This document shows, piece after piece, positions 16,790 through 24,683 of a stretch of DNA of 64,000 nt. Origin of the DNA: Tessaracoccus flavus (GTDB lineage Bacteria > Actinomycetota > Actinomycetes > Propionibacteriales > Propionibacteriaceae); contig NZ_CP019605.1 of assembly GCF_001997295.1 (NCBI RefSeq), positions 186,001-250,000 of the forward strand, written 5' to 3'. Numbering within the stretch: the stretch's first letter is position 1; each line of letters opens with the position of its first letter. Below the pieces are notes generated by a model. It was not told where the DNA came from and searched no databases. It was given only the letters and a program-made list of their open reading frames with translations. The translations under genes were made by a program, and so were the position numbers.

Positions 16790-16831
16790 GAGGCGCGGAC
16801 GCCAACGGTTTGCTGCATCCGCCAACGGTTT

Positions 16832-16967
16832 GACGGAAACGCCAACGGGGAGGCGGAAACGCCGACCAGACCCAGCGACGCCCGCGAGATCTCGCGGGCG
16901 TCGCTGAGGCTCGCGGGCGTCACGGGATTCAGATTGGCGTCCGACGTCGTCGGTTGGCGTTTCCGTC
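16832..16967. repeat. nested inverted-repeat element (REP or terminator-like)
   Basis: The outer arms GACGGAAACGCCAAC (16832-16846) and GTTGGCGTTTCCGTC (16953-16967) are perfect 15-base complements. Inside, 16874-16905 is a perfect 32-base palindrome, AGCGACGCCCGCGAGA and its complement. Further GCCAACGGTTT copies lie just before the left arm. It sits between two plus-strand genes. It could terminate the upstream transcript but has no T-tract. Confidence 0.7.
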
Positions 16968-17054
16968 CTTGGCCCAGCTCCCGAAACTTTCCGCGAGGGT
17001 AGAGTGGTGGTGATCCTGACGTGAAGTACACGCCGATGTCGAGGAAGGATCGTC

Positions 17055-17708
17055 ATGAGTGCAATCACTGTCTCCCGCAAGCTTGGATCGTACGGTGGCC
17101 GAATCGCGGAGCGCGTGGCCCGGGAATTGGGCTGGAAGTTCGCTGACCGGTTCTTCATCGACGCCGTGATCAGCGAGTACGGGCTGATCGAAATGGATGA
17201 GCTCTACGACAAGCCGCCGACGCTCCTCGACCTGTTCAACGAGAACACCGCCATGACCATCCAGTGGATGAACAAGACGGTCAAGACGCTGGCGGCTAAG
17301 TACGACGTCGTCATCCTCGGACGCGGTGGGTTCGCCGCCCTCAAGGGCTATTCGGACGTCTTCAACGTGCTGGTGACCGCCCCAGAGGAGTTGCGCGTGC
17401 AGCGCGTGATGGAGGACAACAAGGTCTCCACGGGCGTCGCCCGGGAAATGGTCGAGCGCGACGTCGACACGAAGAAGCGCTTCGTCCGCCGTTACTACGG
17501 GGAGGACTGGGCCGCCGAAGACAGCTACGACCTCGTCGTCGACACCTCAGAGGTGTCGGAGGACGAAGCCGTTCAGCGGATCATCGACGCGGCGCGGGGC
17601 TGGTTCGAGAAGAGCGACGGCCCGCGTATCGGTGGGCTCGAGGTCGACGAGATGCTGCTGCACACGATCGAGGAGCGCTTCAACACGGACACGACGCTTT
17701 ACCGGTAG
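17055..17708 (+). CDS. cytidylate-kinase-like family protein
   Basis: The protein has 217 residues and belongs to the Cytidylate_kin2 group. It opens with ITVSRKLGSYGGRIAERVARELGW, the group's variant of the phosphate-binding loop. VVILGRGGFAAL and TAPEELRVQRVMEDNKVSTGVAREMVERD fit the core and lid. DLVVDTSEVSEDEAVQRIIDA is the usual final strand and helix. The ATG follows GAGGAAGG at a good distance. Members of this group occur as stand-alone kinases whose true phosphate acceptor is often unknown, so CMP specificity is not claimed. The gene is monocistronic, convergent with the gene at 17764. Confidence 0.8.
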   Translation: MSAITVSRKLGSYGGRIAERVARELGWKFADRFFIDAVISEYGLIEMDELYDKPPTLLDLFNENTAMTIQWMNKTVKTLAAKYDVVILGRGGFAALKGYSDVFNVLVTAPEELRVQRVMEDNKVSTGVAREMVERDVDTKKRFVRRYYGEDWAAEDSYDLVVDTSEVSEDEAVQRIIDAARGWFEKSDGPRIGGLEVDEMLLHTIEERFNTDTTLYR

Positions 17709-17763
17709 CGGCCTGCTCGGGACTCGCCCGGCGGTTGATGCTTCCGTGCCGACGGTCGGGGGA

Positions 17764-19017
17764 TCAGGGCAGTCCGGCGCGCGTGAACTCCTGTTGTAGC
17801 CGCGGCCGTCGACGGTGTGCCTCCCGCAGGGACGCGATGAATTCGTCCACCTCGCGCTCCTTGCCGGCGCCTGCTGCGAGTGCACGTACGAATCTCAGTC
17901 TGCGGGCGACCTCGCGGTAATTCCCGGCCGACGCCTCGCGGAGCTCCCCCTCTGCCAGCATGAAGTGGATGAGGATGGCCTCGCCCGGGTTGACGCTGCC
18001 GAGGGCACGCGCCAACTCATCCCACGTCATTTCGCTGGTGATCCCCAACTCAAACGCAAGCTTCAAGGCGCGCTCCGGGCTCTCGTCTGCGATCGCGAAC
18101 AAGACCGCCTCGTCCGGCCGCTCTCGCAAGCGGGACTGCACAGCCGCGCGGAACTCCGGCCAACGGTCCCCGGCCGCGTCGCGGAGGCTGAGGGCGCTAC
18201 CGCTTGTTGGCCATCGGGAGAACACATGGTGGGCGGCGTCCACCAGCTCTTCAGGGCGGTGGGCGGCGACGAGACTGATCCAGCGGCGGGCAGCTCCGCT
18301 CGATTGGAAGCCGAGGTCGTGGTCGGTTGCGCGTCTGGCCCACTCGATGGCCAGGTCTATCTCCCCGATCTCTTCGAGTGCCTGCGATGTGTCCTCCAGC
18401 CACTTCGCAACTGAGTGGTCCCGGGCGTGGGTGCGGATGATCTCGTCGACGTCGCGGTCGAGCACCGCTAGCCGTCGGGCATTGTGGTGGAGGGTCCACC
18501 ACGCGCGGGAATGAGGGCTGCTCCAGACCTCGCGAGGAGCAGGCTCGGGGCCGAGGGGTTCTGCGACCTCCTGCAGCCGTCGCCGGTAGAGCGCGATGCC
18601 GCTCTCGCCGAGGGCCGACGCATACTCGACGACGTCCAGCTCGAAGAAACTCACCTCTTCCTCGAACTGGAACTTCATCATCCAATCCACGAGCTTGGCT
18701 GGTTTCACGTTGGCGGCAGCTGCGGCGCGCGGGTGGAGCTTGAGGAGCCGGCGGGCGGCGTCGCCGATGATGCCGCTGGAATCGTCGGCGCGCAGGAGAA
18801 CCCGGAGTGAGCTCATCAGCGCCTTCTGGACGATGGAGAAGAACTCGGCTGGGTCGGTGTCGGGCTGATGGGCCTCGAGAAGGGAAACCGCGTCGTGCAT
18901 CTGCCGGCCATGGCTGTTGGCGTCGCGCCGGCGATAGAGCTCCCTTCGCGTGCGGATGAGCTGCAGGACGTGCTGGCCCAGGTCGTCGTCGGGGGAGAGC
19001 CGGGGGGTTCGATCCAT
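17764..19017 (-). CDS. uncharacterised helical-repeat protein
   Basis: The protein has 417 residues, nearly all predicted helix, with TPR-like pairs. An example is the DIDLAIEWARRATDHDLGF-type segment. It has no signal peptide and no membrane segment. Several segments read like superhelical scaffold pieces: VRLRERPDEAVLFAIADESPERAL and similar. It vaguely resembles DUF6880-type proteins, which is a weak impression. It starts at 19017 (MDRTPRLSPDD), divergent from the gene at 19101. No function is assigned. Confidence 0.6.
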   Translation of the reverse strand: MDRTPRLSPDDDLGQHVLQLIRTRRELYRRRDANSHGRQMHDAVSLLEAHQPDTDPAEFFSIVQKALMSSLRVLLRADDSSGIIGDAARRLLKLHPRAAAAANVKPAKLVDWMMKFQFEEEVSFFELDVVEYASALGESGIALYRRRLQEVAEPLGPEPAPREVWSSPHSRAWWTLHHNARRLAVLDRDVDEIIRTHARDHSVAKWLEDTSQALEEIGEIDLAIEWARRATDHDLGFQSSGAARRWISLVAAHRPEELVDAAHHVFSRWPTSGSALSLRDAAGDRWPEFRAAVQSRLRERPDEAVLFAIADESPERALKLAFELGITSEMTWDELARALGSVNPGEAILIHFMLAEGELREASAGNYREVARRLRFVRALAAGAGKEREVDEFIASLREAHRRRPRLQQEFTRAGLP

Positions 19018-19100
19018 GCAACCCAGCCTAGAGGGGCACGTCGTCTTGATCGTCGAAGGCCAGTTGCCCGTGGCCGCGACGATGCTGGTTACGATGACCT

Positions 19101-19970
19101 ATGCCCCACCCCACGCAGCAGATGGTCGGCGACATCGTCGCGATGACCGACCCCGTGGTTCGGAACGTGGCCATCACCACCTGCTACCGCGACCTCGCGC
19201 TTGCCGTGGCCGACGTCGTCGGGCGGCGGGACGTCAACTGGCTCGCGTTCGGCGCGTGGGCGAGCGGTACCGCAGGCCGAGCGATCCGGGGCGAAGGCCT
19301 CCCGATCGACTGGGGCACATCAAGAGCCGTGGCCGAGGGGAACCGCACGATCATCGCCGACGTCGCGCCCCGGTTCGTCCGCTGGCTCGACGAGGTGGCG
19401 CGCGCTGGCGGGCCGAGCAGGACTGCGCTCGAGGTCGCGCTGGGGGACGCGATTTTCGAGACGACCCCCGAGTTGGCCGACGCCCTCGTGGCCTACCAGA
19501 CCGCCGTCGAGCTGAGGGAGCTCACGGGGGATGCACCCGCCGACGAGGAGGCCGATCAGGCCCTCGCGGAGCTCATGCTGCTGGGTAATGTGAAGGTCGC
19601 GGCGCACGAGCAGCACATCGCCGACGACCTCATCGACGACGCGATGCCGCTGGGCGGACTGTTCGGCCGCATCACCACCCGCTTCGTCGAGGTCATCACG
19701 CCCGACGGGCCGCTAGACGTGTGCCGCGACGTCCCGCTGCCGAGCTATCTCGGCGGGCTCAAGTATCCGAGCGTCCTGGCGCACCTGACCAGGGATGACC
19801 TCTGCGAGCTGGCCGAGCGCTTCGACCACGCGCCTGACGGGGAGGTCATCGAAAGCCGCGCCACCACCTGGGAGTGCTACGACGAGCGGATGGGCTACAT
19901 CTTCTGCTTTTTCCGTGCCTTCGCCCGCGACGCCCGGTACTTCGACGTGCCGGCGGAGTTCCTGCGCTGA
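19101..19970 (+). CDS. uncharacterised conserved-looking protein
   Basis: The protein has 289 residues and starts MPHPTQQMVGDIVAM at 19101. Visible segments that look constrained are NWLAFGAWASGTAGRAIRGE near residue 50, a conserved-looking LLGNVKVAAHEQHIAD, and YLGGLKYPSVLAHLTRDDL near the end. The histidines in VAAHEQH could bind a metal or act in catalysis. No signal peptide is present. I do not recognise the family. Its stop is followed 38 bases later by the convergent AAA gene. Confidence 0.6.
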   Translation: MPHPTQQMVGDIVAMTDPVVRNVAITTCYRDLALAVADVVGRRDVNWLAFGAWASGTAGRAIRGEGLPIDWGTSRAVAEGNRTIIADVAPRFVRWLDEVARAGGPSRTALEVALGDAIFETTPELADALVAYQTAVELRELTGDAPADEEADQALAELMLLGNVKVAAHEQHIADDLIDDAMPLGGLFGRITTRFVEVITPDGPLDVCRDVPLPSYLGGLKYPSVLAHLTRDDLCELAERFDHAPDGEVIESRATTWECYDERMGYIFCFFRAFARDARYFDVPAEFLR

Positions 19971-20007
19971 GGCCGATCCAGCCTGGCGATCCGGACGTCC
20001 ACCGCCA

Positions 20008-21405
20008 CTAGCCCTCGTCGAAGAAGTCCAGGTCCTCTTCTATCTCGACGCTGTCGTGGGCGAGGTGGAGACGCAGGGACTCTGTATCGCGCAGCTGCTC
20101 CTCAAGTGAAACCAGCAGGTCCTCGTCCGACGGCTCACGGTCGTCGATGATCGCACGCAGGACCGCCCGACGGGTGAGCTCCTTCGCGAACGAACCGGTC
20201 ATTCCTTCCGACAGGGCGGCGGCCTCCGACAAGGCGTCTTCGGAGAATCCGATCCCGCTGCTGTAAAGCTTGAGCAGCCCGCGTCGGCCCTCCTCATCGG
20301 GGAGAGGTATCTCGACGGCGAGGTCCACGCGCCCTGGCCGCTGCACCAGCGCCTCCTCCAACACATCGATCCGGTTGGTGGTGAGCACGAACGTGACGTC
20401 CACATCCCCGTCGATGCCGTCCACGGCGTCGAGCACCTCGAACAACACTGCTGTAGAACCGTCGAACGATCGGTCCTCGGCTACGAGGTCACAGTCCTCG
20501 AGCACGACTACCGACGGTTGCATGGCGCGTGCCAGGGCTGCCGCTTGGGAGATCATCATGAGCGCCTGGCCCCGGAGTAGGACGACGGTATGGCCTTCGA
20601 GCTCGCCCAACAGGTGTCGCACAGTATGCGTCTTCCCGGTGCCGGGCGGACCGTAGAGGAGGAGTCCTCGCTTGAGATGCTGCCCGTGGGCGCGCAGCCT
20701 GTCGGCATGACGCGCGATGCCCTGCACATGCCCGCCGATTCGCGCCAGTGTGCCCGGCGGCAGAATGACGTCGGAAGCGGGCACTCGTGTACGCGGCAGG
20801 AACTGGTAGACGGGGCGGTGGTCGTCGCTGAGGCCAAGGGTGACCACTTGGCCCCTCAGAACGCTGTGCTCATCAGACAGGCGGCGCAGCTCGTCGAGCA
20901 ACGCCACGGCGACGCTCGAGTCCGTCGACATCACATCGACGGCGGGCGCACCGTCGCCGTCGGAGCCGCCCCGGCGTTGGAAGACCAGTACTGGGGTGCC
21001 GCGGTGCGTGAAGCTGCGAGCGCCAAGGCCGATGGCCTGGTGGGTGGTCTCGGGCCCGGAAGGAAGGTTGACGTAATCGACCTGACCGACGGGGAAATTG
21101 GCCCACCGGTCCGCCAGGATGTCGCCCAGCACCCGGTGGTAGCGCTCCTGCCCTCCGCCCAACCCGAGCAGCACAGCCTCGGGATCCTGCGCCATGAGTT
21201 GACCGAGAGCGACGTCCCAATCAACGTAACGGTGAGGTGGGATGTCCTCGGACAGCACGGAGAGCCTGGTGGCATCGGTGCCGAGTCGGTCGGAGACGGC
21301 GTCAGTGAAGCGCTGTTGGTTGCCGCTGCCGGCGTCGATCCGGTTGGCGAGATCGCTGAGCTTGGCGAAGGCGGAGAGAAAGGAACGCAGATCGTCGTCT
21401 GTCAT
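20008..21405 (-). CDS. AAA-family ATPase (CDC48/FtsH-like core)
   Basis: The protein has 465 residues and starts MTDDDLRSFLSAF at 21405. The N-terminal half is an alpha/beta region of unknown fold. The AAA core begins near residue 245: LLLYGPPGTGKTHTVRHLL (Walker A), SVVVLEDCDLVAEDR (Walker B), FVLTTNRIDVLEEALVQRPG (sensor 1 and arginine fingers). The final helical lid contains GFSEDALSEAAALSEGMTGS. Such single-ring AAA proteins usually remodel or unfold protein partners. It has no cognate neighbour. A 33-base longer start (21438) is possible but lacks a better ribosome site. Confidence 0.8.
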   Translation of the reverse strand: MTDDDLRSFLSAFAKLSDLANRIDAGSGNQQRFTDAVSDRLGTDATRLSVLSEDIPPHRYVDWDVALGQLMAQDPEAVLLGLGGGQERYHRVLGDILADRWANFPVGQVDYVNLPSGPETTHQAIGLGARSFTHRGTPVLVFQRRGGSDGDGAPAVDVMSTDSSVAVALLDELRRLSDEHSVLRGQVVTLGLSDDHRPVYQFLPRTRVPASDVILPPGTLARIGGHVQGIARHADRLRAHGQHLKRGLLLYGPPGTGKTHTVRHLLGELEGHTVVLLRGQALMMISQAAALARAMQPSVVVLEDCDLVAEDRSFDGSTAVLFEVLDAVDGIDGDVDVTFVLTTNRIDVLEEALVQRPGRVDLAVEIPLPDEEGRRGLLKLYSSGIGFSEDALSEAAALSEGMTGSFAKELTRRAVLRAIIDDREPSDEDLLVSLEEQLRDTESLRLHLAHDSVEIEEDLDFFDEG

Positions 21406-21487
21406 GGTGCGATCGTAGTGGTGCCCTGTGCCATCCACGTGGGGTGAGCCCTGCTCGCGTCCGGCACGTCGTTTCCCATGACCAACG

Positions 21488-22201
21488 TCAGCTGGCGAGC
21501 CGGAAGAGGGCGTCGATCCCCAGGATCAGCATCGTCAGGATGGGGAACGTCAGCGCCGTGAGCCACTGGGTGCGACGGGGCGGTGCGTCGGCGGAGCGGG
21601 GGTCGGCCACGGGGTCGGGGGTTGAGAGGTCGCGCCAGGTGGAGGTGACGCTGGCCACGAGCAGGCCGACGCCGATCACCAACGCGACCAGCCAGCTGAA
21701 CTCGGCCACGACGTCGGTGAGAAACAGCATCGCGAGTACGAGCACCGCCATCAGCGCCACGCCCAACAGGCCCGCCACGGAGTACTTCACCTTCGCGAGC
21801 CAGGGCAGCACCCGACGGGGGAGTGCCATGACGACGCTGGTCAGGCCGAGGACGACGGCGAGGGCCACGGCGTCGCCGATCGTGACAGCGAACGGCGTCC
21901 CAATCACCCAGTCGTCGACGGCGCGGGGCACGATGAGGAGCCCAAGCAGACCCATGAGCACGCCGACGAGGAACGACGCCCCGAGCCCCGAACCGGAAGC
22001 GGGCTCGGGCACGAGGGTCGTGGCGTAGGCCGTCGGGTCACCGAAGGCCTCCTCGGCGGACTCGCCGGATTCGGCGCAGTGGGCGTCGATCGTGGCGAGG
22101 GCGTCGCCGATCTGCTCGCCCGAGGCGTCCTGGGTCCGCATGGCGACGATGAAGTCGTCGCGCCAGTTCTTGCTGATGTGGGGGGTTGAGATGTCGGTCA
22201 T
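21488..22201 (-). CDS. HAAS-domain membrane protein paired with PadR
   Basis: The protein has 237 residues. The N-terminal ~65 residues (ISKNWRDDFIVAMRTQDASG..., then AEEAFGDPTAYATTL) fit the HAAS signalling domain, which is typically encoded next to PadR regulators. About six hydrophobic segments follow. The ATG at 22201 begins one base after the stop of the PadR gene, so the two are co-translated. A longer reading frame from further upstream overlaps PadR and is not favoured. The likely role is to sense a membrane signal and sequester or modulate the PadR repressor, by analogy with the family. Confidence 0.75.
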   Translation of the reverse strand: MTDISTPHISKNWRDDFIVAMRTQDASGEQIGDALATIDAHCAESGESAEEAFGDPTAYATTLVPEPASGSGLGASFLVGVLMGLLGLLIVPRAVDDWVIGTPFAVTIGDAVALAVVLGLTSVVMALPRRVLPWLAKVKYSVAGLLGVALMAVLVLAMLFLTDVVAEFSWLVALVIGVGLLVASVTSTWRDLSTPDPVADPRSADAPPRRTQWLTALTFPILTMLILGIDALFRLAS

Positions 22202-22202
22202 G

Positions 22203-22556
22203 TCAGGCCTTCCTGGAGCTGATAAGGGGATCGGTGAGTAGCCGGGTGGTGTCGGTGAACTGGGCCCAGCGGGCGGCAACGGCGGCGGCTTCGCTCCGGC
22301 CGGCGTCGGTGAGGGCGTAGTACTTGCGTCCGGGGCCACCGTCGCCGGGGCGCCACTCGACCTCGACCCACCCGGTTTCCTCGAAGCGCCCGAGGAGGGG
22401 GTAGAGCGTGCCGCCCTTGACGGTCCCGAGCCCGGCGGCGGCGAGGCGCGTGGCGATCTCGTAGCCGTACGTGGGTCCGTCCGACAGGATGCGAAGAACG
22501 CAAACCCCCAGCACGCCGCGCAGCCACTCGCTGGGCCAGGCGATGTCAGTATCCAT
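22203..22556 (-). CDS. PadR-family transcriptional regulator
   Basis: The protein has 117 residues, a PadR winged helix: EWLRGVLGVCVLRILSDGPTYGYEIATRL, then GTVKGGTLYPLLGRFEETGWVEVEW and a short dimer helix. It starts MDTDIAW at 22556. The 5' flank contains CATATCTAGATCGTATG with CATA/TATG ends, a candidate operator at about 22552-22568. It is co-transcribed with the HAAS protein, and regulates itself and the partner by family analogy. Confidence 0.85.
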   Translation of the reverse strand: MDTDIAWPSEWLRGVLGVCVLRILSDGPTYGYEIATRLAAAGLGTVKGGTLYPLLGRFEETGWVEVEWRPGDGGPGRKYYALTDAGRSEAAAVAARWAQFTDTTRLLTDPLISSRKA

Positions 22557-22568
22557 ATCTAGATCGTA
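22552..22568. promoter_or_regulatory. candidate PadR operator
   Basis: CATATCTAGATCGTATG is a partial dyad with CATA and TATG ends, spanning the PadR start region. It is suggestive only. Confidence 0.35.
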
Positions 22569-22587
22569 TGTCAGACTAGTAAGGCTG

Positions 22588-22811
22588 TCAATCTACTGCG
22601 TTGGCGCGTGAGTAGGCGGTGCCCCCGCTCGCGCACGCAGAACGCGCGCCCGTCGCGATGATGAGCGCGTCAGCTCCGGCCAGCCCCTCGGGGGTGAGCT
22701 GGCGGGCATCCGCACCTCGACTCCCTCCTTGGCGAGCGTCTTGCCCATGGCGATCGCGGCCTCGCGCATCTCTGCCTTGCGGGGAGCCATGCCCGCGAGC
22801 AGGAACACCAC
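22588..22811 (-). pseudogene. fragment of an OYE/dienoyl-CoA-reductase-type FAD-NAD domain
   Basis: The coding strand reads FLLAGMAPRKAEMREAAIAM, KTLAKEGVEVRMPA and, one frame over, QLTPEGLAGADALIIATGAR. This resembles the dinucleotide-binding half of Old-Yellow-Enzyme-type reductases, where GADAVIVATGA-like strands are typical. The two frames meet where one C is missing between GCC and AG at about 22705. The fragment ends abruptly at 22811 beside an unrelated sulfatase-modifier fragment. The identification is tentative. Confidence 0.35.
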
Positions 22812-23114
22812 CGCGCCGGCGCGGCACTTCGAGCCGAACGGCTACGGGCTCTATCAGATGATCGGCAACGTCTGGGAGTGGTGCAGCGACTGGTTCCATC
22901 CCCGGACCTACGCGCACGACCGACGTCACGACCCTGGGGGGCCGTCGCACGGCGACCAGCGCGTCATGCGCGGTGGCAGCTACCTCTGCCACGACAGCTA
23001 CGCAACCGCTACCGGAACTCAGCGCGGTCGCAGAACACGCCAGACTCGTCGATGGGCAACGGAGGATTCAGGACGGTGGCTCGCGGAGTAGGAATCGTGG
23101 GCACGACCGATTGA
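22806..23114 (+). pseudogene. C-terminal fragment of a formylglycine-generating (SUMF1-like) enzyme
   Basis: The fragment starts within a domain with no beginning: FEPNGYGLYQMIGNVWEWCS, then DWF, HGDQRVMRGGSYLCHDSY, typical of FGE-sulfatase C-terminal motifs. After HDSY, one base is missing (TAC-GC where TAC-TGC is expected). The continuation NRYRNSARSQNTPDSSMGN and GFRTVAR is then found one frame over, and ends at 23114. The two-thirds of the gene holding the N-terminus is absent. Confidence 0.75.
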
Positions 23115-23476
23115 AGGCCAATCGAAGACGATAATCGCGCTCACCTCTGGACGGTCCGATGCCGTGAGGCAGAGCCCATCACGACTGCGGAGGTCGAGCC
23201 GTGTAGAAGTCCGCTCGATGCAGTCTCTCAGCTTGGAGTCACGCTCAGAGGTGGCGTCGTGCGGACCTCTACCCTGTTGCGTGTCGGTATCCCTCGACCG
23301 TCGGGCCATGGTTTCACCGTCGCGACGGTCGAGTGGAGGATTTGGTGGCGTAGTCGCCACCAAATCCTCCACTCGAGCAGTGGTAGGGCCATCAGCACCG
23401 GACCTGGCAACGAGAAAGCTGGGGGCATGGCCTGCGTTAGGGCTAGTCTTCCCTCAGACGTCGACGAGGAGCGGGG
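23115..23476. other. intergenic region with hairpin element
   Basis: This 362-base stretch after the sulfatase-modifier debris contains the perfect hairpin at 23330-23375 and an outer inverted pair, CTCGACCGTCG at 23293-23303 and CGACGGTCGAG at 23323-23333. No gene is visible. Confidence 0.6.
23330..23375. repeat. perfect 21-bp inverted repeat with 4-base loop
   Basis: The left arm (23330-23350) starts CGAGTGGAGGATTTGG; the loop is TAGT (23351-23354); the right arm (23355-23375) is its exact complement. There is no T-tract, so it is more like a MITE or REP hairpin than an intrinsic terminator. Confidence 0.8.
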
Positions 23477-24160
23477 ATGAGCGCGAGCGGGCCGCGGCAG
23501 CTGGTGGACAGCGTGCCGTCGTTGGTCGACGTGGCGCTCGACTACATCCGCACCCGCATCGCGACGGGGGAGTACGCGCCCGGGCATCGCCTCAAGGAGC
23601 GCGAACTTTCCGACGAGACCGGGATCTCGCGCATCCCCATCCGCGAGGCGATTCGCGCCTTGGCATCCGAGGGCTTTGTCACGCTGGTCCCACGGCGCGG
23701 AGCCATCGTCACCGAGCTGCGGCCCGACCTGCTGGACGAGATCTTCGAGGTGCGCGAGGCGCTCGAAGTGCAGGAGTGCGTGCTGGCAGCCCAGCGCGCC
23801 ACACGGGACGAAGTTGCGACGATGAGGGCCAGCGTGGAGGCGGCCGAAGAGGCGGCGCGCGTCGGGAACGCCGAAGGCGTCAATGACGCCAACGCCCGCT
23901 TCCACGAGATCCTCGTCGACGCGTCGCACAACGACACCCTCGCCCAGGTCCTGCGTCCGCTGAAGAACCGGCTGAACTGGATCCTGCGACAGAACGACGA
24001 CGTGACGCTCGTCTGCCGGGAGCACCGCGACATCCTCGAGGCCATCGCGTCCGGCGACGTCGAGCGGGCCCGCGAGGTGGCCACGAGCCATGTGCGTACG
24101 AGCAAGCAGATCGCCCTTGCGGTCCTCTTCGAGGATCGCGAACTCAGCGCGTCTGGCTAG
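23477..24160 (+). CDS. GntR-family regulator, FadR/FCD subgroup
   Basis: The protein has 227 residues. Residues about 12-78 form a winged helix: VDVALDYIRTRIATGEYAPG, then LKERELSDETGISRIPIREAIRALASEGFVT. The C-terminal FCD effector domain carries EVREALEVQECVLAAQ, NARFHEILVDASHND and the metal/ligand histidines in REHRDILEAIASGD and ATSHVRTS. The ATG is preceded by GAGGAGCGGGG. FCD regulators sense small organic acids or related metabolites; the ligand cannot be read from the sequence. No obvious target gene is adjacent. Confidence 0.85.
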   Translation: MSASGPRQLVDSVPSLVDVALDYIRTRIATGEYAPGHRLKERELSDETGISRIPIREAIRALASEGFVTLVPRRGAIVTELRPDLLDEIFEVREALEVQECVLAAQRATRDEVATMRASVEAAEEAARVGNAEGVNDANARFHEILVDASHNDTLAQVLRPLKNRLNWILRQNDDVTLVCREHRDILEAIASGDVERAREVATSHVRTSKQIALAVLFEDRELSASG

Positions 24161-24194
24161 GCATTCGGCGGCTCCGCGGGAGTAGCCTGCAGGC

Positions 24195-24548
24195 ATGGTG
24201 GCAGCACGGACGATGAAGCAGCGGGCCGCGAAGCGCCGTCAGCGACGCATCCGCGGCAGGATCCAGGATCTCAGCGGTGAGCAGTGGGCTGACCTTCAGG
24301 GCCTGTGGGGCGGGTGCGCCTACTGCGGTGCCGCAGGCGTACCGGTTCAAAAAGATTGCGTGCTGCCCGTATCCCGCGGCGGCCGCTACACGCTCGAGAA
24401 CGTCGTCCCCGCGTGCCGCAGCTGCAACGCGAGCAAATGCAACAGCGAGGTCACCGGATGGATGCGCCGCAAGCGTTTGGATGAGCAGAACTTCCTCATC
24501 CGGCACCTCCAGATCAGGGCCGAACTGGTTTCTCGCCTCTCAGAGTGA
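24195..24548 (+). CDS. HNH-type endonuclease with His-to-Cys in the first HNH position
   Basis: The protein has 117 residues, with a basic N-terminus and zinc knuckles CAYC and CRSCNASK, matching the HNH scaffold. SRGGRYTLENVVPACRSCNASK is classical. The expected DH of the motif reads KDCVLPVSRGG, so the catalytic histidine position is a Cys. I recall similar actinobacterial proteins with the same Cys, so it may be a subfamily trait rather than a defect. The ATG is at 24195; a second is at 24213. It lies 34 bases after the GntR gene. Confidence 0.7.
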   Translation: MVAARTMKQRAAKRRQRRIRGRIQDLSGEQWADLQGLWGGCAYCGAAGVPVQKDCVLPVSRGGRYTLENVVPACRSCNASKCNSEVTGWMRRKRLDEQNFLIRHLQIRAELVSRLSE

Positions 24549-24603
24549 CTGATCGGTCCCAGGGCGGCGGGAGTGAGCAGGGCTGCAGTCAGCAGGCAGG
24601 AAC

Positions 24604-24683
24604 TTGAGCAAGTGAGATGGGTCGCGCAAAGGTAACGCTGTTACCGCGGCGTGTCGCGACGTTGACCCATCTCATTTGCTCAA
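24604..24683. mobile_element. 80-bp inverted-repeat (MITE-like) element
   Basis: The left arm TTGAGCAAGTGAGATGGGTC (24604-24623) and the right arm GACCCATCTCATTTGCTCAA (24664-24683) are 20-base inverted repeats with one mismatch. The 40-base centre is unrelated. The element directly abuts the truncated permease frame at 24684, so it marks the breakpoint. No transposase is seen. Confidence 0.65.
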
